NCBI GenBank assembly: GCA_963921425.1
Contig: OY992832.1
Coordinates: forward strand, 434,001 to 498,000
Direction: 5' to 3'
Source: Dryas octopetala
Lineage: Eukaryota; Streptophyta; Magnoliopsida; Rosales; Rosaceae
Length of the DNA stretch: 64,000 bases
Positions 33,608 through 44,837 of this stretch are shown here, one piece after another. Numbering within the stretch: position 1 is the stretch's first letter; the number at the start of each line of letters is the position of its first letter. The notes beneath the pieces were generated by a model that saw only the letters and a program-made list of their open reading frames with translations, had not been told where the DNA came from and did not search any database. The position numbers and the translations under genes are program-made.

Positions 33608-33675
33608 CTTTACTCCGGATTCACCTCTAGCAGCTTTACTCTTCTCCTCCTCGCTATGTGTTCGATTAAGGCTCA
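33608..33675 (-). pseudogene. Zinc-knuckle gene exon-3 fragment
   Basis: The reverse complement matches the 5' part of exon 3 of the zinc-knuckle gene (about 40,950-41,000, around SEEEKRKAARK). It is broken off exactly where the dirigent fragment begins. Confidence 0.65.
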
Positions 33676-33812
33676 TTGGACCGCAAGCTCTTTGGTCTCA
33701 AGAAAGAAAAGCTTAGCCACCTCCGCTTGTACTTGCATGACATTGTGAGTGGTAAAAATCCCAGTTTAGTGCAAGTGGTTCGACCCCCACCAATTCATCA
33801 ACATCATTTGGT
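33676..33812 (+). pseudogene. Dirigent gene fragment
   Basis: The plus strand encodes [20 protein letters not shown] then [19 protein letters not shown], matching residues about 38-76 of the intact dirigent protein at 44,256. There is no signal peptide, and the later barrel strands are missing. The TGG-to-TTG change removes the conserved Trp of LYWHDI. Confidence 0.8.
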
Positions 33813-33817
33813 TTGCA

Positions 33818-34676
33818 TGAAACATTATGACAACATGAAGTTGAATGCACATTCACTTTTCTTACTTTCCAGATTATCCTCTACTAATAAGAAGGTTAGT
33901 GAATGGTTCTCTTATGTACCCAAAGTTCAGCTAAATAGTTGACATATTATAGGAAAGGTTAGAAATGATTACATGTTAAGGCGGGTGGTAGTAGTTAAAG
34001 AATCTGATATTGATTTAGTAATGGATGAAGTTTTTGATGGAGAGACCTTTTATGATGACCCTAGAGACTTGGAAGTTACAAAATATGTGCACCTCTATGA
34101 TGACATTTTTTGGGTCTAAGAAGGCATCAAGAGGGTTTTTGGAACATTTATGTAATAAAGGTTGCCTATTGATTTACCAGTGATGTTGTAATTGAGTGCA
34201 TATTTCTGTAAAAAGAACAGAGTGGGAAATTGAAATTATCGAAATTACACTCAATTGAAATTGTAATTTCCCACTCTTTTCTTTTTATAGTGAAATATTC
34301 ACTTAATTACAACATCACTGGTAAACCAATAGGCAACCTTTATTACATAAATGTTCCAAAAACTCTTTTGATGACTTCTTAGACCCAAAAAATGTCATCA
34401 TATAGGTGCACATATTTTGAAACTTCCAAGTCTCCAGGGTCATCATAAAAGATCTCCATAAAAAACTCCATCCATTACTAAATCAATATTAGATTCTTTA
34501 ACCATTACCACTCGCCTCAACATGTAACCATTTCTAACCTTTCCTATAATATGCCAACTCTGTAGCTGAACTTTAGGTATACATAAGAAAATCATTCACT
34601 AACCTACTTATTAGTAGAGGATGATCTGAAAAACAAGAAAAGTCAATGTGCATTCAACTTCATGTTGTCATAATGT
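33818..34676. repeat. 860-bp palindrome with short spacer
   Basis: Sequence from about 33,818 (ACATTATGACAACATGAAG) to about 34,225 recurs in reverse complement from about 34,250 to 34,676. Arms are diverged by scattered substitutions. The left arm keeps an open sense DLVMDEVFDGETFYDDPRDL of unknown origin. The palindrome interrupts exon 2 of the first zinc-knuckle copy. Confidence 0.85.
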
Positions 34677-35523
34677 CTCATCAACTTCTCCGGCGACATC
34701 AAGTTTTCTTTATTACTTTCCCATGGTTCATGTATGCCTGTCATGAAGAAGGGCAAAAATCAATAACCTCTAGACAAACCTCAAACCTAAAATTAGGGGC
34801 TCAAGTACTTGTATGCACATAGAGTAGGCACAGCTGAATTTTCAATTCTATACACAAACCTAAATACATGAATAAAGCAGTAATACATATTAAGCCAATT
34901 ACACAAATACCGGGGAACTACAATTCCCAGCCATTAAGGGGTAAGCTAGAAATTAGAAAGAGTTAGTATTAGGTAAGCTAGACATACTGACTCATAGTAC
35001 ACTTGCTGATATAAGTAAAGCCATGGCAATGGTAAAACCATTTTCTACAAGTGTACGTACTTATTCTCTTAGACACTACACTTGATGAATTAATTCCCAC
35101 TTATATGATTTTAGTTCCCAATTGATAAATAATTTCATGATCAGATCGAGTCATCAACTTTGATTTTCTAAATTGCTAATGAATGGAAAAAAACAAGGGT
35201 TAAGAAGGATTATATTTGATTCCACTTAATTAAAGATACACACCAGGTTAATTTTATCCTCCTAAAATATTTCTTAAAAACTATTTTCAAATTTCAAATA
35301 AAATAAAATTATGATGTTGTACAACTACATACATGAACGAAATTATACTACCTACATAAACCAAAAGTAAAATTTTCCGTATGAAAAGAGAATTTTCATA
35401 AACAAAGAAAAATTTCCAGATAATATTCCTCGCAAATCCTTAAACAAAAATCAAAACCATACTCAGTCGGATTTTCTTCTGGACGCCCTGGCCGGATCTT
35501 GATCTCACTTGGTGGCGGGACAT
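34677..35523 (-). pseudogene. Zinc-knuckle gene copy 1, exons 1 and 2 only
   Basis: Exon 1 (35,523-35,463, minus) encodes MSRHQVRSRSGQGVQKKIRL. Exon 2 starts at 34,737 and encodes IHEPWESNKENLMSPEKL before it is cut by the palindrome. Both splice sites of the intron match the second copy at 41,824-42,333. With exon 2 broken and exon 3 reduced to a fragment, it is dead. Confidence 0.7.
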
Positions 35524-35634
35524 GGCTTTGGCTGTGTGAAAGAGAGAAACAGGTTGCACTTCTAGCCTTCTAGGGCACGGCGTTCTCTACTCTCTAGGGT
35601 GAGACTTGAGAGCGAGTGTAAAATAATTAATTTA

Positions 35635-36520
35635 GAGGGCTGCTATTTGCACACCTTAAAATTTTTTTTTGCACACTCTAAAATTTTAATTTGTGAAACG
35701 GCTAAAAACACCTAAAACAAAATTACCCAAAACCTCATCCCCTCTATCTCTCCTTCCTCTCTCTACCATCTCTCCCCGTCACAACCCAACCCATCCCCGC
35801 CCCTTCTGCTTGCAGCACCACCGCGTGCAGCAGCGTCGAAGCTCTCTCTCCCGACGTGCTCACCCGGAGTGCCCTTCTGCTCGCACCAACCCAGCTCTCT
35901 CTCTCTCTCTCTCTTTCTCTCTCCTTCCCTCCCTCATCTCGCCCAAGTAGACATTTTCTCCGAGTAGCTGGTTCGGCGAGTACTTGCCGAACGGGTCCTT
36001 GATGTTCGGTGGGTACCTGCCGAACAACACTTACATCGTTCGGCGGATGATTGCCGAACGAGTGTGACATTTTCAGTGGACCAGTGTCGAACGGATGCTG
36101 CGCGCGGGAGGAGGGAGATAGAGGAGGTGGTGCTGCGGGGGGAGGAGAGAGAAAGAGAGAGGAAGGTGGTGCGGGAGGGAAGGAGGTGGTGGGTTGAGGG
36201 GCTGGGTGGGTGGGTCGGGGCTGGGGTAGGCTGTGACGGGGCTGGGGTGGTCGGGGCTGGGTTAGGGTAGGCTGGGGAAGAGAGAGAGGGAGGGGGAGGG
36301 GGAGGGAGAGAGGTGGTCCGGTGTGGAGGGAAGGGGTGTGTTTTTTTTTTTTTTTCTGAGTTGATAGGGTGTGTTGGATAAAATGGGGATATTATGGTAA
36401 TTGGGAGGGGTGTGTGTATGAGAAAATTTAATTATGGGAAGGGTGTGAGGGTGTGAAATGAGAAAAAGTGAAAAAAGAGTGTGCAAAAAGAAAAAAAATG
36501 GTGTGCAAATAGCAGCACTC
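35635..36520. mobile_element. 886-bp hAT-like element with TTCGG hairpins
   Basis: Termini GAGGGCTGCTATTTGCACACC-like (inverted at the right end). Target duplication TTAATTTA at 35,627-35,634 and 36,521-36,528. The unoccupied site is present in the paralogous copy at 42,398-42,405. The interior is CT/GA-rich and includes three hairpins of the form TTCGGC...GCCGAA at 35,970-36,062. No transposase frame. Confidence 0.85.
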
Positions 36521-36560
36521 TTAATTTATATTGCAGACTAAGTTGATGGCGTTATTTTTA

Positions 36561-37048
36561 GGCTTATTCATACCATTACCCCCTGTAAGATACACTTTTT
36601 TTCACTTTGCCCCCTGAAACTTAAATCCTCTCAGTTTGCCACCTGAACTTCGCAAAGTTGTTGCAAAAGACCCTATGCCGTTAACTCTGTCAATTTTTCC
36701 GTTAAAATAGCTGACATGGCACCTATATGGCATGAGTGAGACCCTTTTTTAGTTATGTAAGATCCATGTAGACAAGCAAAATTATAAAAAATTGACATGG
36801 ATCTTATTATTTTTAGTTTAAAAATTATTTTTTTTGTCCACATGGATTTTACATAACTAAAAAAGAGTCTCACTCATGCCATATAGGTGTCATGTCAGCT
36901 ATTTTAACGGAAAAATTGACAGAGTTAACGGCATAGGGTCTTTTGCAATAACTTTGTGAAGTTCAGGTGGCAAACTGAGAGGATTTAAGTTTCAGGAGGC
37001 AAAGTGAAAAAAAGTGTATCTTACAGGGGGCAATGGTGTAAATAAGCC
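36561..37048. mobile_element. 488-bp Mutator-like foldback MITE
   Basis: Long inverted repeats cover almost the whole element (GGCTTATTCATACCATTACC ... AATAAGCC). The 9-bp duplication TTATTTTTA is at 36,552-36,560 and 37,049-37,057. The empty site is at about 42,429-42,437 in the paralogous copy. Nine-base duplications with long inverted termini are typical of Mutator-like elements. Confidence 0.85.
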
Positions 37049-37057
37049 TTATTTTTA

Positions 37058-38303
37058 CGCTAGGTTTTACGCTTTTGGGCTTCACAATTCCTTGGGCCAT
37101 TACTAATGTCGGTTGGGTTGGATCTTCTTTATTGGCCCTGGTATCCATTTTAAAATTCGAATTGGATCAGACTTTAAGATGCAGGCTTTTTCCTTGGGAT
37201 GTTGGGTGCACAAACTAAATTCTCTGGATAACAAATGGGCCTACATTATAAAATGGACCTTTTTCATAGGTTCAAAACTTAGTATGCCTTAACGTGATTG
37301 AAGTAGGCCTAGCAGCCTTCAGACCCATCAACAAAAAAGAGTGGGTGGGTAAATTGGCACAATGCTACGCAAGTACGCAAGGCTCTTAGTTGAGTTCATC
37401 TCATCTGTGCAAATGTGCAATATTTTAGTAGTTTTCTCTTCTCATATTTTACCACAAAAAAGCTGCTAAGTTTGTGAGTGTGATCAGTAGCACCGATTAG
37501 ACTTCGAAGGCAAGTTTCGAATTATTGTTTTATATAATGTCATAGTGCTCCTTCTCTCTGGGCCTGAGTCATCTTGTCTGTAGTTATGAACTTATGATTG
37601 AATGTGATGGAGCTCTGCAGCAAGTTTAATTACTCAAATGTATATAAAGCACATTGGTCGTATTAGAGAATTAGTCTAGCCACGAACATAACGCTCTTGG
37701 TTAAGTTAAGACCAATTAATCTATACTCCATCTAGCTTTAATTGAAAAAAATAAAATAAAAATTACTGGTGACCACCACTGAGTGTGATCATATGGTAGT
37801 AATGAAGTGCCATCTCTGCCTTCACTTTCAATTTAATGTATAGGTTTGAATCCCACTGTGCAATTTTATGTTTGTTTCTTTTTTTGTGGTCTAATGTGAA
37901 ATTTTATCATAAAAAACTTCTGCTAGTGTCACATAAAAACTATCATTTTTTCTCAAAAACTTTTGGTCCACCAAAAGTAAGAGTATGGTCCACCAACCCA
38001 ATTAAGACTATTTCTTTTTCATGACTCATGGCTATCCACGCACTACGATTCCACAAGACAGAAATTCCAACCCCTTCAATACTTTAACATGATTTTAACT
38101 TAAGTTTTTCCATGGTAGAAGCCTAAAAGGTCATTTTCCTTCTCTCATCTCCCTATTTTCTGTACCAAACCATTCTGTTTAGTAATAATGTGGCAGCATT
38201 TAAGCCAAAAAAAATAAGGAAAAAAAGACGAAAATGTGGCTGCTTGTAGTTGGTAGCCATTATGATGACGAGACCCCAATAATGGCAAGCTGTGTCTGAT
38301 TTC
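37058..38303. other. Upstream region of dirigent copy 1
   Basis: Colinear with 42,440-44,183 in copy 2. No gene. It contains the empty site (about 37,910) for the MITE found at 43,284 in copy 2, and about 150 bases (38,100-38,240) that are missing from the copy 2 promoter. Confidence 0.6.
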
Positions 38304-38312
38304 ACTATATAA
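38304..38312 (+). promoter_or_regulatory. TATA box of dirigent copy 1
   Basis: ACTATATAA lies about 65 bases before the start codon, matching the position in copy 2. Confidence 0.6.
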
Positions 38313-38377
38313 CGTGGACGCAACCCAGTGCCAATTTCTGAACTAGCGGTGAGTTGGTGACTTAAGCAGGTTCAACC

Positions 38378-38992
38378 ATGGCCAAAATACCACCCATCTT
38401 GGCAACCCAACTCATAATTCTCTTTCTGCTTTTTTCAATTGCCATAGTTTTGGTCCAAGGAGAAGATCAAGGCTTTGTGAGAAGCTTGGACCGCAAGCTC
38501 TTTGGTCTCAAGAAAGAAAAGCTCAGCCACTTCCGCTTGTACTGGCATGACATTGTGAGTGGTAAAAATCCCAGTTCAGTACCAGTGGTTCGACCCCCTA
38601 CCAATTCATCAACAGCGTTTGGTTTCATTAGCATGATTGATAATCCTCTGACTCAAGGGCCTGAATTGAGCTCAAAATTGCTGGGAAGGGCTCAGGGATT
38701 CTATGCATCTGCTTCACAACTAGAGGTTGGGCTATTGATGTCCATGAACTTTGCTTTCATTCAAGGCAAGTACAATGGGAGCACCATAACAGTGCTTGGA
38801 AGGAACCCAGTTTTCAACAAGGTGAGGGAGATGCCTGTGTCATCTTTTGGGCGTCATCTATCTGGTCGTGCTTTGTTTTTATTATTTTTTCAAGCTCTGC
38901 GAACATTTTCCAGACTAGTGCATATTCTAATGCGGGACGTTGAAGATAGTTTAAATCACCATGATGTTTTGTTTACGTTGATATGTTTGTAG
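38378..38992 (+). pseudogene. Dirigent gene copy 1, truncated and tail-swapped
   Basis: Residues 1-154 are almost identical to the intact copy at 44,256, including the signal peptide ([16 protein letters not shown]), [26 protein letters not shown] and [13 protein letters not shown]. After REMPV at 38,840 the homology stops abruptly and 50 unrelated residues follow before a stop. The lost part is [13 protein letters not shown]...[10 protein letters not shown], the last strands of the dirigent beta-barrel. The stem of the gene and its TATA box are intact, so a transcript is possible, but a folded dirigent protein is unlikely. Confidence 0.8.
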
Positions 38993-40687
38993 AGTGAAGT
39001 TAATGTGATCAATGGGGTTGGACAAATTTAGACTTCATCCAGGAATCTTGATCTACTTTGTTTAATTTTTCACGCAATTGCAAGTTTGTTCTTTTAAGAT
39101 AAAAGAAAAAATCAAAGTCGAAGGATTGTGAGTTGGTATAGATTTGGACTCCTTCATGTGAATGTAACTCAGAGGGGTTTATCTTATACTTTGTTGCCAT
39201 TCTTTTGTTCCACTTTTGAAAATATTCCAATTACTCATTACAGCTTTAACTATCCCATCCTACAACTATACCCAAGGTTGCTATTAAACCAAAAAAAAAA
39301 AAAGATGACACTTTTCAGATTCAATTTTTTTTTTTTTTTTTCAACACTTTAACAAAAATCTAATTTTCAATTCTACCCTAATGTAAATTGACCTTCAAGA
39401 CTTAAAAATTTAATTAAATTAACTTGAACCTATAACCAACATTAATTCTTTACTCACATCGTCATTTTGCTCTCTATTAAAATCTTAAACACACTATACC
39501 ACTCTTTATATTGATGCAAACAAGTTTAATATTGACAAATTAATGGTTAAATTGTGGTTTGAGAGTCTTTAAATGAAATATTTTCGGCACACTAGAGTCA
39601 AACATGTTATATTCAGATGGTATCGTTTAAGACTTTTCATTCCTCAACAATATATACATAACAAAATACGCCTCGTTCCTCACAATACGAAAGGAAATAG
39701 GATCATTACATCATGGCCATTAGGCCCATTACATATATTCTTTCTAGTTATTTTTATTTTTATTTTTATTTTTATTTTTATTTTTGTCCGATTAATTCAA
39801 CCCGGTCCAATCCATTTAGTATTATTATTATTATTTTTTTTTGGAGATTATTTTTAATTTTTATGACATGTCAGTCTGTCCGAACCAAATTCGGTCAGCT
39901 ATGTGTAGGACTAAAGAAACTCATATCCATCTCAGTTGCTTAACCCACTTCCACTTGACAAGAGTCAGAAACTCAATAGGGACAGTAACTTTACATGCAA
40001 GCAAACAATGCTACGCTTCTTAGTTCTTACCTAATCCTACTTCTGGCATAACAAGCTTTCACCTATTAAACTTGTTGCAAAAGCTTTTAAGGCTATAAAC
40101 AAAACCTAGCTACAGCTCTTAATGATAACCCAAAATGAAACCAAAACACATTTTGTAAACAGAGATCCCTTTATCCAAACAATCCTTTAACACCAGGAGC
40201 ACCCCCTCCGATCTCGTTACCGAATACCGGCAGGGTATTCAGTCACAGTCCCCTATTTCTCTCTCATGCTCTTGAACTAGCTACAAGTCACTATTGACAC
40301 AGCTTGACAATAAGCATCTCAATTCTTATGTCAGGATACAAGGCTTGACACTATTATTCTGAATTTAGCAGCTGATCAATTCATTCAATGAAAATCATAG
40401 CATTCCCACTCTCTCTTTTCTCTCAATTCATAGGACAAAGTTGCTTTTTTAAATAAGACAAAAACACATAAATCTTGCATGTTCACAAAGTTGACATACA
40501 TATATACCAACGGCTTTGCTTTGCTTTGCTTTTTAAATGAAAAAAGAAAGCTGCTTATTTTAAAAAGTCCCCTACTCATCATAAGTGTTTGGTAAACACT
40601 TAAGGTCCCCAGAAAGAAGCCTGTAAGAGTCTACTTTATTTTAGGGCTGCTGCTGCTTCCTTTTCTATTGCTGCAGGCTGCTGCTTA
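38993..40687. other. Gene-free stretch
   Basis: AT-rich, with a (TTTTA)n run at about 39,748-39,785. Short ORFs are low complexity. No gene is seen. Confidence 0.5.
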
Positions 40688-42333
40688 TTACAATCGTCGT
40701 GGACACTCCGTGACCCAGTGATCACCAGCGGTTCCACATCTCCAACACTCCTTGCGAACAGCACAAAGACTCAGGTCCTCACCTTCGTGGCCACCCGACC
40801 GACCACAACATATACAAACTATATCAACACCATGGCAAACTTTGGCATCTCGGGGACATGATTCCGTGTATGGGCAGAACACCATGTTGTGGTCGCTCTT
40901 ACCACAAATCTTACAGTGCAAAGTAATCTTAGATCGATCCCGTTTTCTAGCAGCTTTTCTCTTCTCCTCCTCGCTATCTGTTCGATTAAGGATCATTGTT
41001 AAATATCCAAAAAAAAAAAAATGAAACATCTTGAGGCCCATAGATAGGCACATCTGATTTTTTTCTTGCTACACATAAACATGTATAGATTTGTGAAACA
41101 TTAAGCCATCACTCAAACACTCGGCAACTAATTCCCAGCACAATAAGTTAGCTAGAGAGAACATATTAGGTAAGCTAGACATACTGACACATACACTAAT
41201 ACACGTAATCTGTTTTACTTTTCATTCTCTCATTCAAATACTGCAAACAGAAAAAATTCAAGCTCAAGCTAATTAGTAATGGTAAAGTTATTAACCATTT
41301 TAAATTTCTACAAACAATCCGATTCAATTTGTAGCTTAATTAATTTGATCAATAACAAAGCCATATGCCACCTACTTGAAATACCCAAAACTAATAATTA
41401 TTTAGTAGCAACTGAATTTCAACAATACTAGATGTATGTTCCCAAAACTAAGAGATAAACTTACAACGATGACCAAAATTTTGTTGCGAATGAAACTCAA
41501 TTAACCAAATGGAGCAACGAACTCAAAAATAAAATCTTCCTGAAAAATTTCTATCCTAATATATATATAAATATATCTCTTATTAACTATATTTTCAAAT
41601 ATAATAAAATTATGATATTGTACTGCACGAACGGATTTGTACTACACTACTACATATAACAAAAGTAAATATTTTTCAATAAAAAGGAGAATTTTCATTC
41701 ACAAACCATTTAAAAATAAATAAATAAATAAATAACGTCATTTATTTCCTCAAAACACACAGAGCACAAGAAAATTTCAGATAATGTTCCTCACGAACCC
41801 TAAAACAAAAATCTTAAGCATACCATAACGCACTTCTTCTTGTTTTAGGAGCTCATTCAACTTCTCCGGCGGCATCGAGTTTTCTTTATTACTTTCCCAT
41901 GGTTCATGTATGCCTGTCATGACGAAGGGCAAAAATCAATAATCTCTAGACAAACCACAAACCTAAATACATGAATAAAGCTGTAATGCATATTAAGCCA
42001 ATTACACAAAATACTGGGGAACTACAATTCCCAGCCATTAAGGGGTAAGCTAGACATACTGACTCATAGTACACTTGCTGATATAAGAAGGATTATATTA
42101 TTTTCAAATTTCAAATCGAAAAAAATTATGATGTCTTCATACATTGAACGAAATTACACTACTACATAAACCAAAAGTAAAATTTTCCGTATGAAAAGAG
42201 AATTTTCATAAATAAAGAAAAATTTCGAGATAATATTCCTCGCAAATCCTCAAACAAAAATCAAAAGCATACTCAGTCGGATTTTCTTCTGGACGCCCTG
42301 GTCGGATCCTGATCTCACTCGATCGCGGGACAT
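40688..42333 (-). CDS. CCHC zinc-knuckle protein, three exons (frame doubtful)
   Basis: Exon 1 (42,333-42,273) encodes MSRDRVRSGSDQGVQKKIRL. Exon 2 (41,913-41,824) continues SIHEPWESNKENSMPPEKLN and ELLKQEEVRY. Exon 3 (41,053-40,688) starts after a TCAG acceptor and holds a basic segment (EEEKRKAARKRDRSK), a CCHC knuckle CKICGKSDHNMVFC, a Cys/His cluster (CPRDAKVCHGVDIVCICCG) and a second knuckle-like CWRCGTAGDHWVTEC, ending PRRL. Knuckles of this kind bind RNA or single-stranded DNA; the first faintly resembles that of eIF3g, which I could not confirm. With these splice sites the frame of exons 1-2 meets a 13-T run in exon 3 that must be one base shorter to reach the zinc knuckles. Either the run is a slippage or sequencing error, translation starts inside exon 3 (ATG at 40,996, 102 aa), or the gene is dying. 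Confidence 0.5.
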
Positions 42334-43283
42334 GGCTTTGGCTCGGCGTTCTCTACTCTCCCTGGTCGGATGAGACTTGAGAGCGAGAGTAAAATAATTA
42401 ATTTATATTGCAGACTAAGTCGGTGGTGTTATTTTTACGCTGGGTTTTACGCTTTTGGGCTTCACAATTCCTTGGCCCATTACTAATGTCAGTTGGGTTG
42501 GATCTTCTTTATTGGGCCGGGTATCGATTTGAAAATTCGAGTTGGATCAGACTTCAAGATGCAGGCTTTTTCCTTGGGATGTTGGGTGCACAAACTAAAT
42601 TCTCTGGATAACAAATGGGCCTACATTATAAAATGGACCTTTTTCATAGGTTCAAAACTTAGTATGCCTTAACGTGATTGAAGTAGGCTTAGCAGCCTTC
42701 ACACCCATCAACAAAAAAGAGTGGGTGGGTAAATTGGCACAATGCTACGCAAGGCTCTTAGTTGAGTTCATCTCATCTGTGCAAATGTGCAATATTTTAG
42801 TAGTTTTTCTCTTCTCATATTTTACCACAAAAAAGCTGCTAAGTTTGTGAGTGTGATCAGCAGCACCGGTTAGACTTCGAAGGCAAGTTTCGAATTATTG
42901 TTTTATATGATGTCATAGTGCTCCTTCTCTCTGGGCCTGAGTCATCTTGTCTGTAGTTATGATTGAATGTGATGGAGCTCTGCAGCAAGTTTAATTACTC
43001 AAATGTATATAAAGCTCATTGGTCGTATTAGAGAATTAGTCTAGCTACGAACATAACGTTATTGGTTAAGTTAAGACCAATTAATCTATACTCCATCTAG
43101 CTTTAATTTAAAAAAAAAATAAAAATTACTGGTGACCACCACTGAGTGTGATCATATGGTAGTAATGAAGTGCCATCTCTGCCATCACTTTCAATTTAAT
43201 GTATAGGTTTGAATCCCACTGTGCAATTTTATATTTGTTTCTTTTTTTGTGGTCTAATGTGAAATTTTATCATAAAAAAGCTT

Positions 43284-43903
43284 GGAAAAAATTTACAAAC
43301 ATGACACAAACTTTGATAGCTGTTTCATTTCAGGACATTAATTTTGATTCGTGTTAATGAAGGACACATACTTTTATTTTATGTCAATTAAGGACCCTGT
43401 TTTATTTCAATTTTGGCTCGACATTGGACCCATCAAAACTCTACCAAATTTAGCAAACTTATACTTGGTTTAAACCTATGCATTTCCTCTTTACAACCAT
43501 ATAAAGATCACTTATATCAAACATCTACAACTCCAAATAATTGGCCCAAAAGTAGGGTACCCAAAACTGTCCAATCGGACCTCTAGAAAAAAATTTGGAA
43601 AATCAAACAATTTCAGGTACCCTACTTTAGGGCCGATTATCTGGAGTTGTAGAGATCCGATTTGGGTAATCTTTATATGATTGTAAAGAGGAGATGCATA
43701 TCTTTAAACCCAGTATAATTTTTCTGAATTTGGTGAAGTTTTGATGGGTCCAACGTCGGGCCAAAATTGAGATAAAAACTAAAAAAAACATGGTCCTTAA
43801 TTAACACAAAATGAAAGTATGTGTCATTCATTAACACAAAGCAAAATTAATATCCTGAAATGAAACAACCATCAAAATATATGTCGTATTTGTAAATTTT
43901 TCC
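43284..43903. mobile_element. 620-bp foldback MITE (Mutator-like)
   Basis: Ends GGAAAAAATTTACAAA and TTTGTAAATTTTTCC are inverted, and inverted similarity extends through the arms, with a GTAGGGTACC / GGTACCCTAC pair at the middle. The site is unoccupied in copy 1 near 37,910. The flanks share about nine bases (AAAAAGCTT / AAAAAACTT), consistent with a 9-bp duplication with one change. Confidence 0.8.
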
Positions 43904-44182
43904 TTAAAAAACTTCTACTAGTGTCACATAAAAACTATCATTTTTTCTCAAAAACTTTTGGTCCACCAAAAGTAAGAGACAAGAGTTAGGCCCACCAACC
44001 CAATTAAGACTTTCTTTTTCATGACTCATGGCTATCCACGCACTATGATTCCACAAGACAGAAATTCCAACCCCTTCAATAACTTAACATGATTTTACCA
44101 ATATTTGTAATTGGTGGGTGCTTGTAGTTGGTAGCCATTATGATGACGAGACCCCAATAATGGCAAGCTATGTCTGATTTCA

Positions 44183-44191
44183 CTATATAAA
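44183..44191 (+). promoter_or_regulatory. TATA box of dirigent copy 2
   Basis: CTATATAAA lies about 65 bases before the start codon, with the same flanks as copy 1. Confidence 0.6.
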
Positions 44192-44255
44192 GTGGACACA
44201 ACCCAGTGCCAATTTCTGAACTAGCGGTGAGTTGGTGACTTAAGCAGGTTCAACC

Positions 44256-44837
44256 ATGGCCAAAATACCACCCATCTTGGCAACCCAACTCATAATTCTC
44301 TCTCTGCTTTTTTCATCTGCCATAGTATTGGTCCAAGGAGAAGATCAAGGCTTTGTGAGAAGCTTGGACCGCAAGCTCTTTGGTCTCAAGAAAGAAAAGC
44401 TCAGCCACTTCCGCTTGTACTGGCATGACATTGTGAGTGGTAAAAATCCCAGTTCAGTACCAGTGGTTCGACCCCCTACCAATTCATCAACAGCGTTTGG
44501 TTTCATTAGCATGATTGATAATCCTCTGACTCAAGGGCCTGAATTGAGCTCAAAATTGCTGGGAAGGGCTCAGGGATTCTATGCATCTGCTTCACAACTA
44601 GAGGTTGGGCTATTGATGTCCATGAACTTTGCTTTCATTCAAGGCAAGTACAATGGGAGCACCATAACAGTGCTTGGAAGGAACCCAGTTTTCAACAAGG
44701 TGAGGGAGATGCCTGTGATTGGAGGGAGTGGGCTTTTCAGGTTTGCAAGGGGCTATGTTGAAGCAAGGACTCACACATTCAGTCCCAGTACAGGGGATGC
44801 CATAGTCGAGTACAATGTCTATGTGCTGCATTATTGA
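44256..44837 (+). CDS. Dirigent protein, 193 aa, intact
   Basis: An intronless gene, as usual for the family. It has a signal peptide of about 28 residues ([16 protein letters not shown]), so the protein enters the secretory pathway and acts in the cell wall. The body carries the family marks in order: [80 protein letters not shown] and a terminal [10 protein letters not shown]. Dirigent proteins form an eight-stranded beta-barrel that steers coupling of phenoxy radicals, for example in lignan formation. Substrate specificity cannot be told from the sequence. Length is normal. This is the only undamaged member of the four copies here. Confidence 0.92.
   Translation: MAKIPPILATQLIILSLLFSSAIVLVQGEDQGFVRSLDRKLFGLKKEKLSHFRLYWHDIVSGKNPSSVPVVRPPTNSSTAFGFISMIDNPLTQGPELSSKLLGRAQGFYASASQLEVGLLMSMNFAFIQGKYNGSTITVLGRNPVFNKVREMPVIGGSGLFRFARGYVEARTHTFSPSTGDAIVEYNVYVLHY

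Larger units (their letters stand above)
34677..38840. repeat. Segmental duplication, copy 1
   Basis: This stretch is colinear with 41,862-44,718. Both hold zinc-knuckle exons 1-2, the sequence between the genes, and the dirigent promoter and coding start. Copy 1 carries two insertions absent from copy 2 (35,635-36,520 and 36,561-37,048). Confidence 0.9.
41862..44718. repeat. Segmental duplication, copy 2
   Basis: Colinear with 34,677-38,840. Lacks about 260 bases after 42,089 and about 150 bases of the dirigent promoter. Carries its own insertion at 43,284-43,903. Confidence 0.9.

Noticed and set aside
35693..36486. Several ORFs rich in Arg/Glu or Ser/Leu
   Set aside because: Low-complexity GA/CT sequence inside the hAT-like element.
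39573..39943. Hydrophobic ORFs at the TTTTA repeat
   Set aside because: The apparent membrane segment is a translated (TTTTA)n run.
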